Shown piece after piece: positions 1 through 11,497 of a stretch of DNA of 64,000 nucleotides. The first letter of the stretch is position 1. The number at the start of each line of letters is the position of its first letter. The translations under genes were made by a program, and so were the position numbers. The stretch covers positions 11,236,434 through 11,300,433 of the forward strand of contig NC_050099.1 in the NCBI RefSeq assembly GCF_902167145.1, written 5' to 3'. A model generated the notes under the pieces. That model saw nothing but the letters and a program-made list of their open reading frames with translations. It was not told where the DNA came from and made no database searches. The stretch comes from Zea mays. Its lineage: Eukaryota; Streptophyta; Magnoliopsida; Poales; Poaceae.

Positions 1-2199
1 TATTTCCTTGGGGAAACCCTAGGTAAGGATGATATCCTTGTTCCTCCCTGTAATTATGTGCTTTTGGAGGTTGTGGATCATGAGGATTAAAGGATTAGAG
101 GTTGGATTAGATGTGGGGTTAGGTTGTGATCTCGAATTTATTTTCTGCAGAATGACAGATTCGATAGTTTCTGTTCAAGCCAGTTTTCCGTAGTCTTATA
201 GGCCTCAAAAAATAAAAAGTATATATATGAGTCGTAGATAATTTGTAGATCTTTCCGTGGCCGTGAAGAACACCTCAATCGGACATCAGAGAGTTATGGT
301 AGTTTGATTATAGCAGTTTTTCAGTCTCATAATTCTGTGCAGAATCTGTTCTCTTAAGATTTAGGAAATTTTATCAACAGAATTAAACCTTGGGTTTGTA
401 AGAAAAGTTGTAGATAATTTCATAAGATTTCTAGATTGTTAAAGAGTGCATTCATATGAATTATGAAACTCCAGTTATGTTTGTTTTATTGTGGTTGTTC
501 CTGTTTGCTTGACAAAAATGAGCGGGTCTGTTCACTGGTAGGTTTCATCAGATAAATGGCCGAATTGTCTCTTCTAACTATGGAGACTTATGTAGAGGGA
601 TAAAAGTTCTTACTGCCAGCAGAATTTCATGATTTTTGGTTGAGTAGTTTGTGAGATATTGAATTTTTAAGTTAACTATGTTGTTGTCTAAAACAGATTC
701 AGTCAGTTATCTTGTCAGATGTTTTAAGACTTATAGATGGCAGAATTTAATTATACATTGAATATTGAAGTTGTAGAGTATTTTGTGTAGATACTCCTAG
801 AGTATTTGTTTGATATCACCACTATTATAATTTTTAAGATACAAAATTAACAAGCAGCGCTGCTGCTGTATGGCATGTGGTTCAGGGTGCGAGGCTTTCC
901 ACCAAGTCTTGGTTTCAAGTGTAGGAGCGATTTGTTGATTGTTGGCAAATATTTGTGAAATATTTGTACTAAGTTTTATGCCCGCTAGCAGGTGGCTGCA
1001 CTCCAGATCATGCCTAGTACATTTTTCTTCTTCGATGAAGGCAAGTGAAAGTAGCGGTGGTTGCTTCCGTTCTGACCTGTTATTTCTATCGCCTACACTC
1101 TAATATTCAGAATTATTGGATTCTTTCATAATTGGACTCTATGGTGATGCTTTACTTGCTTACATTATACTGATGCTCAATCATATATTGATGATGATTA
1201 TGATTTGAGTATGACTCATGAGATTAATTCACACCCCTGAAGGTAAATGAAGTATTATTTGAGGTTTGTTTTGTATCTGAAGGTAAATGAAGTATTATTT
1301 GAGGTTTGTATTGTATGTGAAGAAAGTGAAATATATTGATAAATGCAGCATGCCATATACATTGCATGATTCATTTGCATCTGAAGTTTTGTCGTGACCT
1401 ATGGTCCGACCGTACCAGTACGACTTAGCATCGTACATTGCCCGAGGAGGCGTACGATGCGGCTTCATACCCTTAGAGGTATGAAGGCAGAGGACATATG
1501 CATTGCATTCATATGCATTCATTGAAGTGATATTTGCAGATGATGTGGTTTTATACCCTCAGAGGTATGAAGACAGAGGACCTATATGTTGCATTCTTAT
1601 GCATACATCGAAGTGATATTTGCAGGTATTGTTGACGAAGGGAAGTGTTATACAACCTATTATGGTTGTTCGAGGAAATGAAATGGTATTGGTTATATTG
1701 GGACTAATGAGTTCTATATCTACAAGTATTTCTGATCTTAATTGTGATTCTTTAAAAATGTTGATTAATTCAATTTGTGGTTTAAATATCTCGTCAAAAC
1801 AATTCGCTTGCTGAGATGTTTCATCTCACTCTTGCATTACTCAATGCAGGTGCTTGTTGCTCATTAAGGGGAGTGGGAAGTAGTAGCACATCCACCTTCA
1901 CTCTCATAATAACGCTGCTTAGGCGCAGTCATGATTTAAATAGAAACTTCTTGTCAAAGGATGTTTGTTTCTAACTAGTTGTGCGCACTGGTTAATTCAA
2001 TTCATGTCGTTATGGTTGTCTTCCCATTGCTAGCAGGTTATTAATGTCTATTATGTTTTTTATCATGATATTTATTTATACGTTGTTGCTTCCCCATTTA
2101 TGCAATTTTCAAAGGAGATGCTGTCGAAATTTTATATATGAATGTTAGATGTGTAGTTTAGTAGCATTCTGGGGTATTTGTGGATCCCAGGGTGTTACA
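1..2199 (+). mobile_element. 5' LTR (3' part only) of a Ty3/gypsy-type LTR retrotransposon
   Basis: This stretch is repeated almost base for base at 7850-9218, which is the matching part of the 3' LTR of the same element. It ends in GGTGTTACA at 2199, directly followed by a methionine-tRNA-like primer binding site, so 2199 is the LTR end. The LTR start lies before the window. It holds no coding capacity; the short open frames in it are chance. Two small direct repeats are inside: a 31-bp unit at 1237 and 1277, and a unit of about 75 bp at 1464 and 1551. About 0.8 kb (507-1323) has no counterpart in the 3' LTR. Confidence 0.85.
1464..1625. repeat. Imperfect tandem duplication inside the LTR
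   Basis: Copies at 1464-1539 and 1551-1625 share the core AGAGGTATGAAG and end GTGATATTTGCAG. The same pair is present in the 3' LTR near 8504-8665, so the duplication predates the transposition. Confidence 0.75.
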
Positions 2200-2201
2200 G
2201 T

Positions 2202-2213
2202 TGGTATCAAAGG
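2202..2213 (+). other. Primer binding site (tRNA-Met type)
   Basis: TGGTATCAAAGG lies 2 bases after the LTR end TTACA. It matches the initiator-methionine tRNA primer site of plant LTR retrotransposons (TGGTATCAGAGC) except at one or two positions. Confidence 0.8.
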
Positions 2214-3911
2214 ATAGGCTTTAGATTCTTGGCAATTTGAAGAAAAATTTGACACACTTGCACATATAGGAAGGGCATGGGTTCAAGTATCTTTGATATA
2301 TATTATTGTCTTTGAAGTGCAGATGACAATAATTTCACCCCTCCCTATTCCTTTACGGTGATGTGGTAAGTTGTTTATGGCTTAATGCTTGATATAATTT
2401 ATTTCTGAAATTTTGATATTGTTTTATTAATGCAGTTGATATCGCTGGTCATTTGTGAGATTGAAGTTGTTATTATGCTTGTGATATACAAGTATGTCTA
2501 TGTTGTTTTCACCATGTTTTTCATGGTTGAGTTTTATTACAATTAATATTGTTATATATGCTTGATTGAGGATGTTTCTAATAGGAGTGTGAATTGCGTG
2601 TTTTGGGGTACAAGGTAATCATCAATTTGAATTTAAGTTGTTGAGCAGTTGGTGGATAGCTCCAACTATCTTTGCAAAGAATGATTGTTTATGTCGAGAA
2701 ACCAGTTATGGAAGAAATGAATATTGGTACTTTTATATGGATTTTGGGGGAAGTCTTTGCATAGCGAGAATGGCTTACATGTTGCTCTTCTATCGTGTGT
2801 TTTAGTAGCCACAAAGCCTAGATGTGGTTTAAAGTGGTTGCATGTTAGTCATGCTAATTGTAGAATAAATCTTTGATTTTCTTGATCCATTCATTATGTA
2901 TTAATATGTTGAGGATCTGATGGTTCTCTCCTCGATGCATGTTTGTAGAGCCATTGTTGGACCACTTATCTATTGGTTTGGATGAAGTCATTGCCTAGCC
3001 TAGAGTTGGTTATGTGTGGTTAGTCACTTATTCCTAAATGATGTGGTTTTTAAATCAGCTTGAGATGTTTGCCAAATGTGTGAAGGATTACGGGGTTAGT
3101 ATTGACCCTTTATGTCTGGTACTTTGAGTGCATCATATGATAGAATGAAATGTAAGTTTTTGAACTACAGTAGATGAAGACTTATATTATGTGTAGGTTA
3201 ACTTTACTTGTTTGGATATTTTTCTTAGTTGAGTTGTTGGACAAAGTATAGTGTCATGGGTTAAGCAAGTATTGTGTTGGTGTTGGGCTGTCAGTGCTCT
3301 ATGTGGAGTTTTTGGCATTTCTTCGATGAACTGTGCCGCACAGAATGTTTTTGGCTTCTTGTCGGCTTTATTTCTCCATTAGTTCTGTATATTTTCTCCC
3401 TTTTGGTGGGGTGCAAAGAATATTAGATTACATGATTATCTTTTCATTATGGCAAGAACAAGATTTAGGAAGATAAGGAGTTTTGTTTTAATAGAACTAC
3501 TTGTTTCATGGTGCTGTGAGGTGAGGAGTTTGATCTTCTTATACATTCATCTGGTGTGGATGTTTCACCCTTGAATTAAAATGAATTGTTGAAGTTGGTA
3601 AAGGTTGTTCTTAGTGCATATTACACCTTCATAAAAGAGTGTCGTTTTAAGACATTGATGCTGATGTATGGCTGCATCCAAATTCGATGTTGTCAAATCG
3701 TAGTGTTGATTGCATCTATGACTTGGTTTGAGCTTCATTACATGTTGGTTCATGCTTGATGTCAGGTGGTGTAGTTTCCTTAGACAATTAGTCCGAGGTA
3801 GAAGTTCTTGTGTTAATTAAGACCAATAATGGACCCATGTTTTGAATGGTGGTGCTATATGGGGTACCTTGGATGTTTTGTTTGGAGTGGTCGAATTCGA
3901 GGACAAATTCT

Positions 3912-3928
3912 TTTTAAGGGGGGTAGAG
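3912..3928 (+). other. Polypurine tract
   Basis: TTTTAAGGGGGGTAGAG lies immediately before the 3' LTR start TGTAATATCCC; this is the usual site for plus-strand DNA priming. Confidence 0.8.
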
Positions 3929-4142
3929 TGTAATATCCCAAAAAATGTTGTCAAAGGTTGATCTTCGGTGCGTGGATGTGGGAAAAGGGTTGTGGGCCAT
4001 TGGATGATAAGTCAGAGTCATCTGTAGCGTCGTTTCTTTTCTCCCGCAAAGAAACCCTAGTGGTGGCTTTTCCCCCTTTTGCCCCTACTTGGCCGCCACC
4101 CCCCCCCCCACACACACACACACTTGGCTGCCCCTCCCCCTT

Positions 4143-7100
4143 TGTAATACCCAGATTTGTAAAAGCATAAGAAATGAGATTGTCTCCCTCACATGTATTG
4201 CCTCTATCCATTTACACATGTGAACACCACATTAGAAACAAGTAATTAATAAAAGACGTACCATTAATTTATGCATCATGCTGAGGTTTTATTTTGTGTG
4301 CATTATTTGTGACAAAATAAAAAATAATATAAAAGAAATATAGTAAAGTCCAAAGTGGAATTTGAGATCTAAAAGAAATCTTAGAATAGAGAAAAGAGAG
4401 ACAAAAAAAGAGGCTATGAATAATATAAATAATAAATATATAATTATATTCCTAAAAGAGGTATTTATAAACTTTACAATATGATGTGGAACAAGTTTGA
4501 ATTCAAATTCGAAATTCAAAATGAACTTGGAAATGAAGGAAAGAAATTATAGCATAAAACAGAAAAGAATAAAAGGCATCATGGGCCAACTCCACCCTAT
4601 TCGGCCCACTCAGGAAATTGCACCGCGCGGCCCACTTCCCTTTTTACTCTGCCGCGCGCCGTCTCAACTGATCCCCCACTGTCGCGCGGGCCCGCTTCGC
4701 CAGCCGGTCCTCGCTCCTTGACGCGTTTTGCGTCGCTGTCGGCCGGGGCCCGCTCGGCAGCGCTGACATCTGGGGTTCGCATTCCAGGGTCTTCTTCTCC
4801 ACGTCGCTACCGCAACGAACTCGAGCTACGCTGCTGGGCTGTTGCGATCTGGGGCGATTCTGACTTCGCCGCCAAATCCGCAACAACCCGCTTCGGTCGG
4901 ACTCCTGGCACCTACCCGGACTCGCCTCTAGGCCATAAAAGCCAGCGGCGAGCTCTTGTGCCGCCATGGAGGAAGTCAGCCGCCGTCGCGTGGAGAGAGA
5001 GAGAAGCAGGGGCAGAAATCGTCTGCCAGCGCCGCTGCTCCCTCCAACCATCTTCCCCCTCACGGCTCCCTGCAGACCGGACCCCACTACCCTCCTTTGA
5101 GCCAGTCCTCCAAGTGCTCCGTATCTATGGACTCGCCACCGCCACCGGGGGAGCGAGGTAATGCCGCCACCATGGTCCGGCATCTCTGCCTCCATTCGGT
5201 GTCCATGGTGGGGTCTGGGAGAATCGCCGGTGCACGTGGGTTGTGACCGGGCATGTGCTTGGCCGCGGTGGCATTCGGTGTCCAGTGAATCGCTCGCTAC
5301 AGCTCCAAGGCCGCCGCGGGGTCACGCATCTCCGTGGGCGTGGTGAACTGCTTCACAAATCACGGTAATAATCTCTCCCCTGTCTCCTCCAAACCCTTGA
5401 TTTGGGATAGCACCCATTCCGCGATGCGTAGGGCCGCGTTTGTACCGAGATTGGGGAGCTCGCCGGCGAGCTCCGCCGTGATGGCGAGTTCTGTCGCCTA
5501 CCGGCCGCGTGGGTAGGGAAGAACAAACATGGGCCGTTGATTGTTTTAGGGACGGTCCTGATTAGATCCTAGGTTACCCTTTCGGGATGAGCGGACCAGA
5601 TCAACTCATAGAGTCATCAATCGCGTGAACTGATCGTGACCGTAGATCCGTAGGGGAACGATTGGGATATGGTGTGAACGTGGCGCTCTGTGGATCACAG
5701 GATCGTGATCCGAGCGCATGCGTAACGTGTAGCTTGCTATAAAATCCAGGCCGTTGATTGTAATCTGAACGGTTGTGCGCATCCGATACCCCTTCGGCCT
5801 TGGAAACTTGCTTAAGAGTCCCTGTGCTTTTCTAGAATCAACCTGCAGTACTACAAATAGTATTCTGAGTCTTGAAACAACTTGCGCAGAGGCCCCTGTA
5901 GTTCCCTGGTTTATTGCGCCCAGTCAAGAGCCTATTGTAAATTGAATAAATTAATTAGAAAATAGATTTTAATATGAAAATAAGTGCTAGAATTTGAATA
6001 ATTCATAGAAAATTCATATGAGCTCCAAATGACTTCATTCCAGTTCCTTAAATTTTGTAATATTATTCTCTATCACTTAGAGGCCCTGTTGTGACATGAA
6101 AACAGTAAGAAAATTAATTTCCCTCTTAATCCTATTTTAAACACATGAAACCTTTGGAAACTCATCTAAAAATCTATAACTCCTTAATCGTAACTTCGAT
6201 CTTAGTATTTCTCGATCTCGCGACCTCGTAGCAACGCATAGATCATTATTATACAGTTTATTCTTATGTTTGGTGTGATGTTAATTTTGTCTATACCATG
6301 CTTGTTTGTATTGCTACGACTAGCGCGAGGTCACGTGTCATCTGAAGATCATCCTGGTACCTAGAATCTCAAGTCCAAGGCAAGTTGTGCCCTTGATCAC
6401 TTATTTTTACCCAGTCATGTTCTGATTAATCATAATGATCTGCATAGGTTAATTTTGATGGGACCCAATAGGTTACCCCAGTTTGACTATCTTTATACCT
6501 TGATTACCACTGGACTTTTTGGGTAGTACTTGCTATTGCTTTATGTGGTTTTGGGTATGGAGATACACTATTCATGATTACACTTTTTATTATCTGTTTA
6601 TTATTTACTATTCATGATAAGATCATTATGTTAATTGGAACATGGAGAACCACCCGGGAAAACAGTGCTACCACAAGGGTTTATGGACGCCCTTGGCTGA
6701 CTAATTAGGAAAGCTAGTGGAGGACTACCTTACCCGAAAGGGGCAAGGGCAGTAGGGGAGTGGTCAGTGTAGGGAGGCCTTGGGATGATTTTGCTGCGAT
6801 GGCGGTCATGCGGGGGATTCCTGCATTGGAGCTTCCTATAAACTGTAGCGGGTTTTCTGAAGCTAGTGGAACTTTGTAAAGGCCTCGTAGTGTTACCCTG
6901 CCTCGCCTCCTCGGTAGAGGTGTATGGGATTGGCCGTCTCTTGGCAGATGGGTAACATGACTTGTGGGTAAAGATGCGCAACCTCTGCAGAGTGTAAAAC
7001 TGGTATACTAGCCATGCTCACGGTCATGAGCAGCTCGATTAAAGATGCGCAACCTCTGCAGAGTGTAAAACTGGTATACTAGCCGTGCTCACGGTCATGA

Positions 7101-7681
7101 GCAGCTCGGACACTCACATGATTAATTTATGGAACTTAAATTCAATTTGTCATAGGCATTGCATCGCAGGTGATGTTGTTACTTTTGTTCTACTACTTAA
7201 TTGGGCTGGTATTTACTTATACTTAGTAATTGCTAATAAAATTTTGACCAACTTTAAAAGCAATGCTCAGCTCTAACCATCCTCTTTGGTAAGCCTTACA
7301 CTTCACGTGAGCTCCCACCTTTGGCGAGTTCATGCACATTATTCCCCACAACTTGTTGAGCGATGAACGTATGTGAGCTCACTCTTGCTGTCTCACACCC
7401 CCCCACAGGTCAAGAACAGGTACCACAGGATGAGGCGCGTGGAGGATGCGGCGATGTGTTCGTGAGAGGTCTAGGTCGTCGTCTCCCAGTCAACTTTGGT
7501 TTGCTGGACCGTTGTCTCCTTATAATGTAATTATTTATTTTGTACAGAACTCCTATTATATAGTAAAGATGTGACATTCGATCCTGTGCCATGATTCATC
7601 ATATGTGTGAGACTTGGTCCCAGCACACCTGGTGATTATGTTCGTGCCCGGGTCTTGGTGCCCCGAAATCCGGGTGTGACA
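4143..7681 (+). mobile_element. Solo LTR (3.5 kb) of a second gypsy-type retrotransposon
   Basis: It starts TGTAATACCC and ends GGGTGTGACA, so its termini are inverted TGT..ACA. It is flanked by the 5-bp duplication CCCTT at 4138-4142 and 7682-7686. There is no primer binding site, polypurine tract or pol-like frame inside, so this is a single LTR left after LTR-LTR recombination. Length and ends resemble the large-LTR chromovirus-type families of maize, but the family is not proven. The GC-rich part 4600-5520 contains many overlapping open frames on both strands, none of which I recognise. Confidence 0.88.
6970..7108. repeat. 68-bp tandem duplication in the solo LTR
   Basis: Two copies, each starting AAAGATGCGCAACC and ending near GAGCAGCTCG, at 6970 and 7041. 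They differ at about one base and have a period of 71 bp. Confidence 0.85.
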
Positions 7682-9218
7682 CCCTTTCCCCTTGGTTGGC
7701 CGCCCCTCTCCTCCCATGGCAGCCGCTCTCCATTGCTCCCTCCTCCCTAGATCTTCCCCCATGCAGCAAGGATCGAGAAGAGGAGGAGCACGTTGAATTG
7801 AAGACGAAGAGAGGATCAAGGAGATGTTCTACCCCATCTCTTCTTGCAGATTTCCTTGGGGAAACCCTAGGTAAGGATGAGATCCTTGTTCCTCCCTGTA
7901 ATTATGTGCTTTTGCAGGTTGTGGATCATGGGGATTAAAGGATTAGAGGTTGGATTAGATGTGGGGTTAGGTTGTGATCTCGAATTTAGTTTCTACAGAA
8001 CGACAGATTCGATAGTTTCTGTTCAAGCCCGTTTTCCGTAGTCTTAAAGGCCTTAAAAAAGTCTATATATGAGTCGTAGATAATTTGTAGATCTTTTCGT
8101 GGCCATGAAGAACACCTCAATCGGACATCAGATCAGAGAGTTATGGTAGTTTGATTATAGCAGTTGTTCAGTCTCATAATTCTGTGCAGAATCTGTTCTC
8201 TTAAGATTTAGGCAATTTTATCAACAGAATTAAACCTTGGGTTTGTAAGAAAAGTTGTAGATAATTTCATAAGATTTCTTGATTGTTAAAGAGTGCATTC
8301 ATAATGAATTATTAAACTCCAGTTATGTTTGTTTTACTATGGTTGTTCCTGTTTATTGTTAAAGAGTGAAGTATATTGATAAATGTAGCATGCCATATAC
8401 ATTGCATGATTCATTGGCATCTAAAGTTTTGTCGTGACCTATGGTCCGATCGTACTGGTACAACTTAGCATCGTACGTTGCCCGAGGAGGGGTACGATGC
8501 AGCTTCATACCCTTAGAGGTATGAAGGCAGAGGACATATGCATTGCATTCATATGCATTCATTGAAGTGATATTTGCAGATGATGTGGTTTTATACCCTC
8601 AGAGGTATGAAGACAAATGACCTATATATTGCATTCCTATGCATACATTGAAGTGATATTTGCAGGTATTGTTGACGCAGGGAAGTGTTATACAACCTAT
8701 TTTGGTTGTTCGAGGAAATGAGATGGTATTGGTTATATTGGGACTACTGAGTTCTATATCTACAAGTATTTCTGATCTTAATTGTGATTCTTTTAAAATG
8801 TTGATTAATTCAATCTGTGGTTTAATATCTCGTCAAAACAATTCGCTTGCTGAGATGTTTCATCTCACTCTTGAATTACTCAATGCAGGTGCTTGTTGCT
8901 CATTAAGGGGAGTGGGAAGTAGCAGCACATCCACCTTCACTCTCATAATAACGCTGCTTAGGCGCAGTCATGATTTAAATAGAAACTTCTTGTCAAAGGA
9001 TGTTTGTTACTAACTAGTTGTGCGCACTGGTTAATTCAGTTCATGTCGTTATGGTTGTCTTCCCATTGCTAGCAGGTTATTAATGTCTATTATGTTTTCT
9101 TATCATGATATTTATTTATACGTTGTTGCTTCCCCATTTATGCAATTTTCAAAGGAGATGCTGTCGAAATTTTATATATGAATGTTTGATGTGTAGTTTA
9201 GTAGCATTCTGGGGTATT

Positions 9219-11170
9219 CCAAAGTAAGGAGGGGAGTAGAAACATACACAAGAGCACAATTGCAGCAACACCACACACACAAACAAATAAGAGAGTGCAC
9301 GAATCAAAATGACAGAGCCACAGCTCAAAAACACGCTCAAATCTCTCTCTAACAAATCAAAAGCGTGGTCGTGGAGTCTTGGAGTTGTAGTATGCTCTTG
9401 TGATGCTTCAGGTCCTACTCCATGTGCCTAGGGGTCCCTTTTATAGCCCCAAGGAGCCTAGGATCCGTTGGAGCTTCATTTGAAAGCTCCTAGCCTTACA
9501 TGTCTGTGGGTGCACCGGACTGTCCGGTGCTGCACCAGACAGTGCACAGTCAGCGATCTATTTCCTTCTACCGCAGTTCTGACCTTTGAACCGACCAGGG
9601 GTGGACCCACATTGAATCAAGGGTATTCAATTGAATACCCATTATTTTTGACAAAAAAATTTACATATACATATATAGTATGTATATACATTGAAATAGT
9701 GAAAAAGTATAAAATATATGTATATGGTCCCAAATTCGTGTTCCAGACCACCAGACTCCATTCTTTTTGTAGTGTGCGGCCCATTAGGCCCATATGAACG
9801 TGTGGCTACCTTCTGTGGCTCGTGGTGGGTGGCTGCCAGCTTTGTTCATTACTTCTAATCCCTATTCCATTCACTTCCTTCCTCTTCCCTGTGGGGTGGT
9901 GGCGCGGGGTGTGTCGTCTACGAGAGCCACCGAGCCAGACACATGGAGCGAGAGCGAGCCAGCCAGGACGCCACAATGGAGCGTCGAGCACCATGCACGG
10001 TGGAAGAGCGATGTGCCGCTGTCGTGGACCTGCAGTGTCGGCGCCTGCTAAGCCGCCACAAGGTGGGAGCCGAGAAGGGGAGCTAGGACTGGGAGCACCG
10101 TCTGGCCGTCGCCATCGACCACTAGGCCCTTGCACTGTGCGTCTGTGTAGCATGCCTGTGATCGGCGTGCACTGTGTGCAGAATGCGGAGGCCGAGCCGC
10201 TGCCCTCCTGCTTCACCAGGGAGCGCCGTGAGGTGAACTGCTTGGTTATGTCACTAGCCACTAATCACTTGATTTTGTCAAACATTTAACGTTATTTATC
10301 ACCATAGGTAAAGCTTGACCCAAACGACAATGACTGAATGATCTTGAGTCATTACCGTGAAATGACCTAGCAATCTTCAGTCATTATCGGTTGGGTGAAA
10401 CTTCACCTAGCCTTTAAAGTGGATATATAATTTTTGTCAAAAAATAATGGATATTCAATTGAATACCTTTGCTTTAAAGTGGGCCCACCTCTATTGTCAT
10501 AGAGAAGAAGGTCCTTGGTAAACAAATAGCTCTTGACAATCATAGGCTTGGGTAAGAAAACAAGAAGCTCAAGTAAGAAAAGAATCACTTAACTACTAGC
10601 TTGAAAATTTCACCAAGAGTCAATAGCTCCAAAGTGAATTGTTTATGAACATGATCATGAAATTGGATAAGAGTGGTACTTGCTATCAAGCTTTTAGAGA
10701 GAAGAAATCAGAACCACAAACAAAGCCTAAGCAAATCCCTAAGCTCGCGAAAATTCTTTGAGTGTAGAAGAGGGACACTTTGCTAATAATTGCAACGATA
10801 CACCACTAACCCTATTGCCAAATAACTCAAGACTATTTGCCTTCAAGTCACATTATTTGATCAGAAAAGATATCAACCGGAAGGTCAAGGTTATGTTCTT
10901 AGAGTGGCCAAACAAGAATGGGCCTAAGAACATTTGGGTTACAAATTTTTTTGGTTGAAAAGGTAGTATGACCCCATTAAGTTTGAGTGTCTAAACATCA
11001 AGATTGATCTTTCTTTCATGTAGGTGAACTACAACTACAAGGATAGTGGGAGTCATTGATATTGGATGTACCTGACATATGAATGGCTTATAATAAGTTA
11101 AATTGTCTTAAATCAAACCAAGTTTATAGTATTTACAACATCAAACTAACAGCATTCAAAACGCTATGAA
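9219..11170 (+). mobile_element. Copia-type retrotransposon remnant
   Basis: 9219-9595 has LTR-like sequence containing CACCGGACTGTCCGGTGC, common in maize Copia families such as Ji and Opie. Around 10755-10955, after an insertion, a degraded frame reads a zinc-knuckle-like EGHFANNC, then KVMFLEWPNKNGPKNIWV, which resembles the gag-protease region of the SIRE lineage. A frameshift lies just before the knuckle. The end of this remnant is not sharply defined; 11080-11170 resembles an old AT-rich MITE. Confidence 0.5.
9596..10493. mobile_element. hAT-like element with about 65-bp inverted ends
   Basis: The left end CAGGGGTGGACCCAC, followed by GGTATTCAATTGAATA, is mirrored at the right end (10420-10493) as the complement of TAGAGGTGGGCCCAC. 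The arms pair over roughly 65 bp with a few mismatches. The interior (9790-10260) is GC-rich and unlike the arms, perhaps captured host DNA, but I recognise no protein. No 8-bp target duplication is visible (GAACCGAC left, TTGTCATA right), so class assignment rests on the TIR only. Confidence 0.55.
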
Positions 11171-11186
11171 ATTTAGTTTGACTAAT
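11171..11186. repeat. Target site duplication of the LINE (left copy)
   Basis: ATTTAGTTTGACTAAT; the identical 16 bp are at 23161-23176. A short T run follows, as expected for the poly(A) end of a minus-strand LINE. Confidence 0.88.
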
Positions 11187-11497
11187 TTTTGAGGGAACAG
11201 GAGGGGGGCCCTACTGAAAATTTTATTATAACTAGAAAAAAACATTGATTAGAGCATACAAGTAGACATATTACACAAGGTCAGGGTTAGTTATTATTGC
11301 CATTGCTGAAGCCAGTTAGGGATGGCGGAATCAAATCTTCCCTGAGCTCTATGGGTGACCAGGAGTAACTCTTTTGTGAATTCCTGTTTACATTGCTACA
11401 CTGTTGGATCTTTGTTCTGAAATAGCCATGCATTTCGACACTTACAAATGCTCCAAGTCATGAGAATAACTATCTCCATAGAGAAGGGAACATTGAG

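Larger units (their letters stand above)
2200..3928 (+). mobile_element. Internal region of a gypsy-type element, no gag-pol
   Basis: Only about 1.7 kb separates the two LTRs, and no open frame resembling gag, protease, reverse transcriptase or integrase is visible. The last bases before the polypurine tract (about 3890-3921) can be read as the FEDKF-like end found at the C-terminus of gypsy integrases, which suggests that this is a deletion derivative of a coding element rather than an unrelated non-coding one. It would need proteins from another copy to move. I see nothing else in this stretch. Confidence 0.7.
3929..9218 (+). mobile_element. 3' LTR of the gypsy-type element, split by a solo LTR and truncated
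   Basis: It starts TGTAATATCCC after the polypurine tract, is interrupted at 4142 by a solo LTR, resumes at 7687 and follows the 5' LTR closely until GGGGTATT at 9218. The last 23 or so bases expected from the 5' LTR (through GGTGTTACA) are missing and foreign sequence begins. Relative to the 5' LTR it lacks about 0.8 kb at 8355. The truncation means that no target duplication can be read. Confidence 0.85.

Noticed and set aside
4597..5516. Several 60-180 codon open frames on both strands in the solo LTR
   Set aside because: GC-rich LTR sequence without any domain; no reason to prefer one frame.
9806..10289. 150-codon open frames on both strands in the hAT-like element
   Set aside because: Mutually overlapping, no recognisable motif; GC composition is enough to explain them.
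9588..10501. 8-bp target duplication for the hAT-like element
   Set aside because: Flanks GAACCGAC and TTGTCATA do not match at any sensible boundary.
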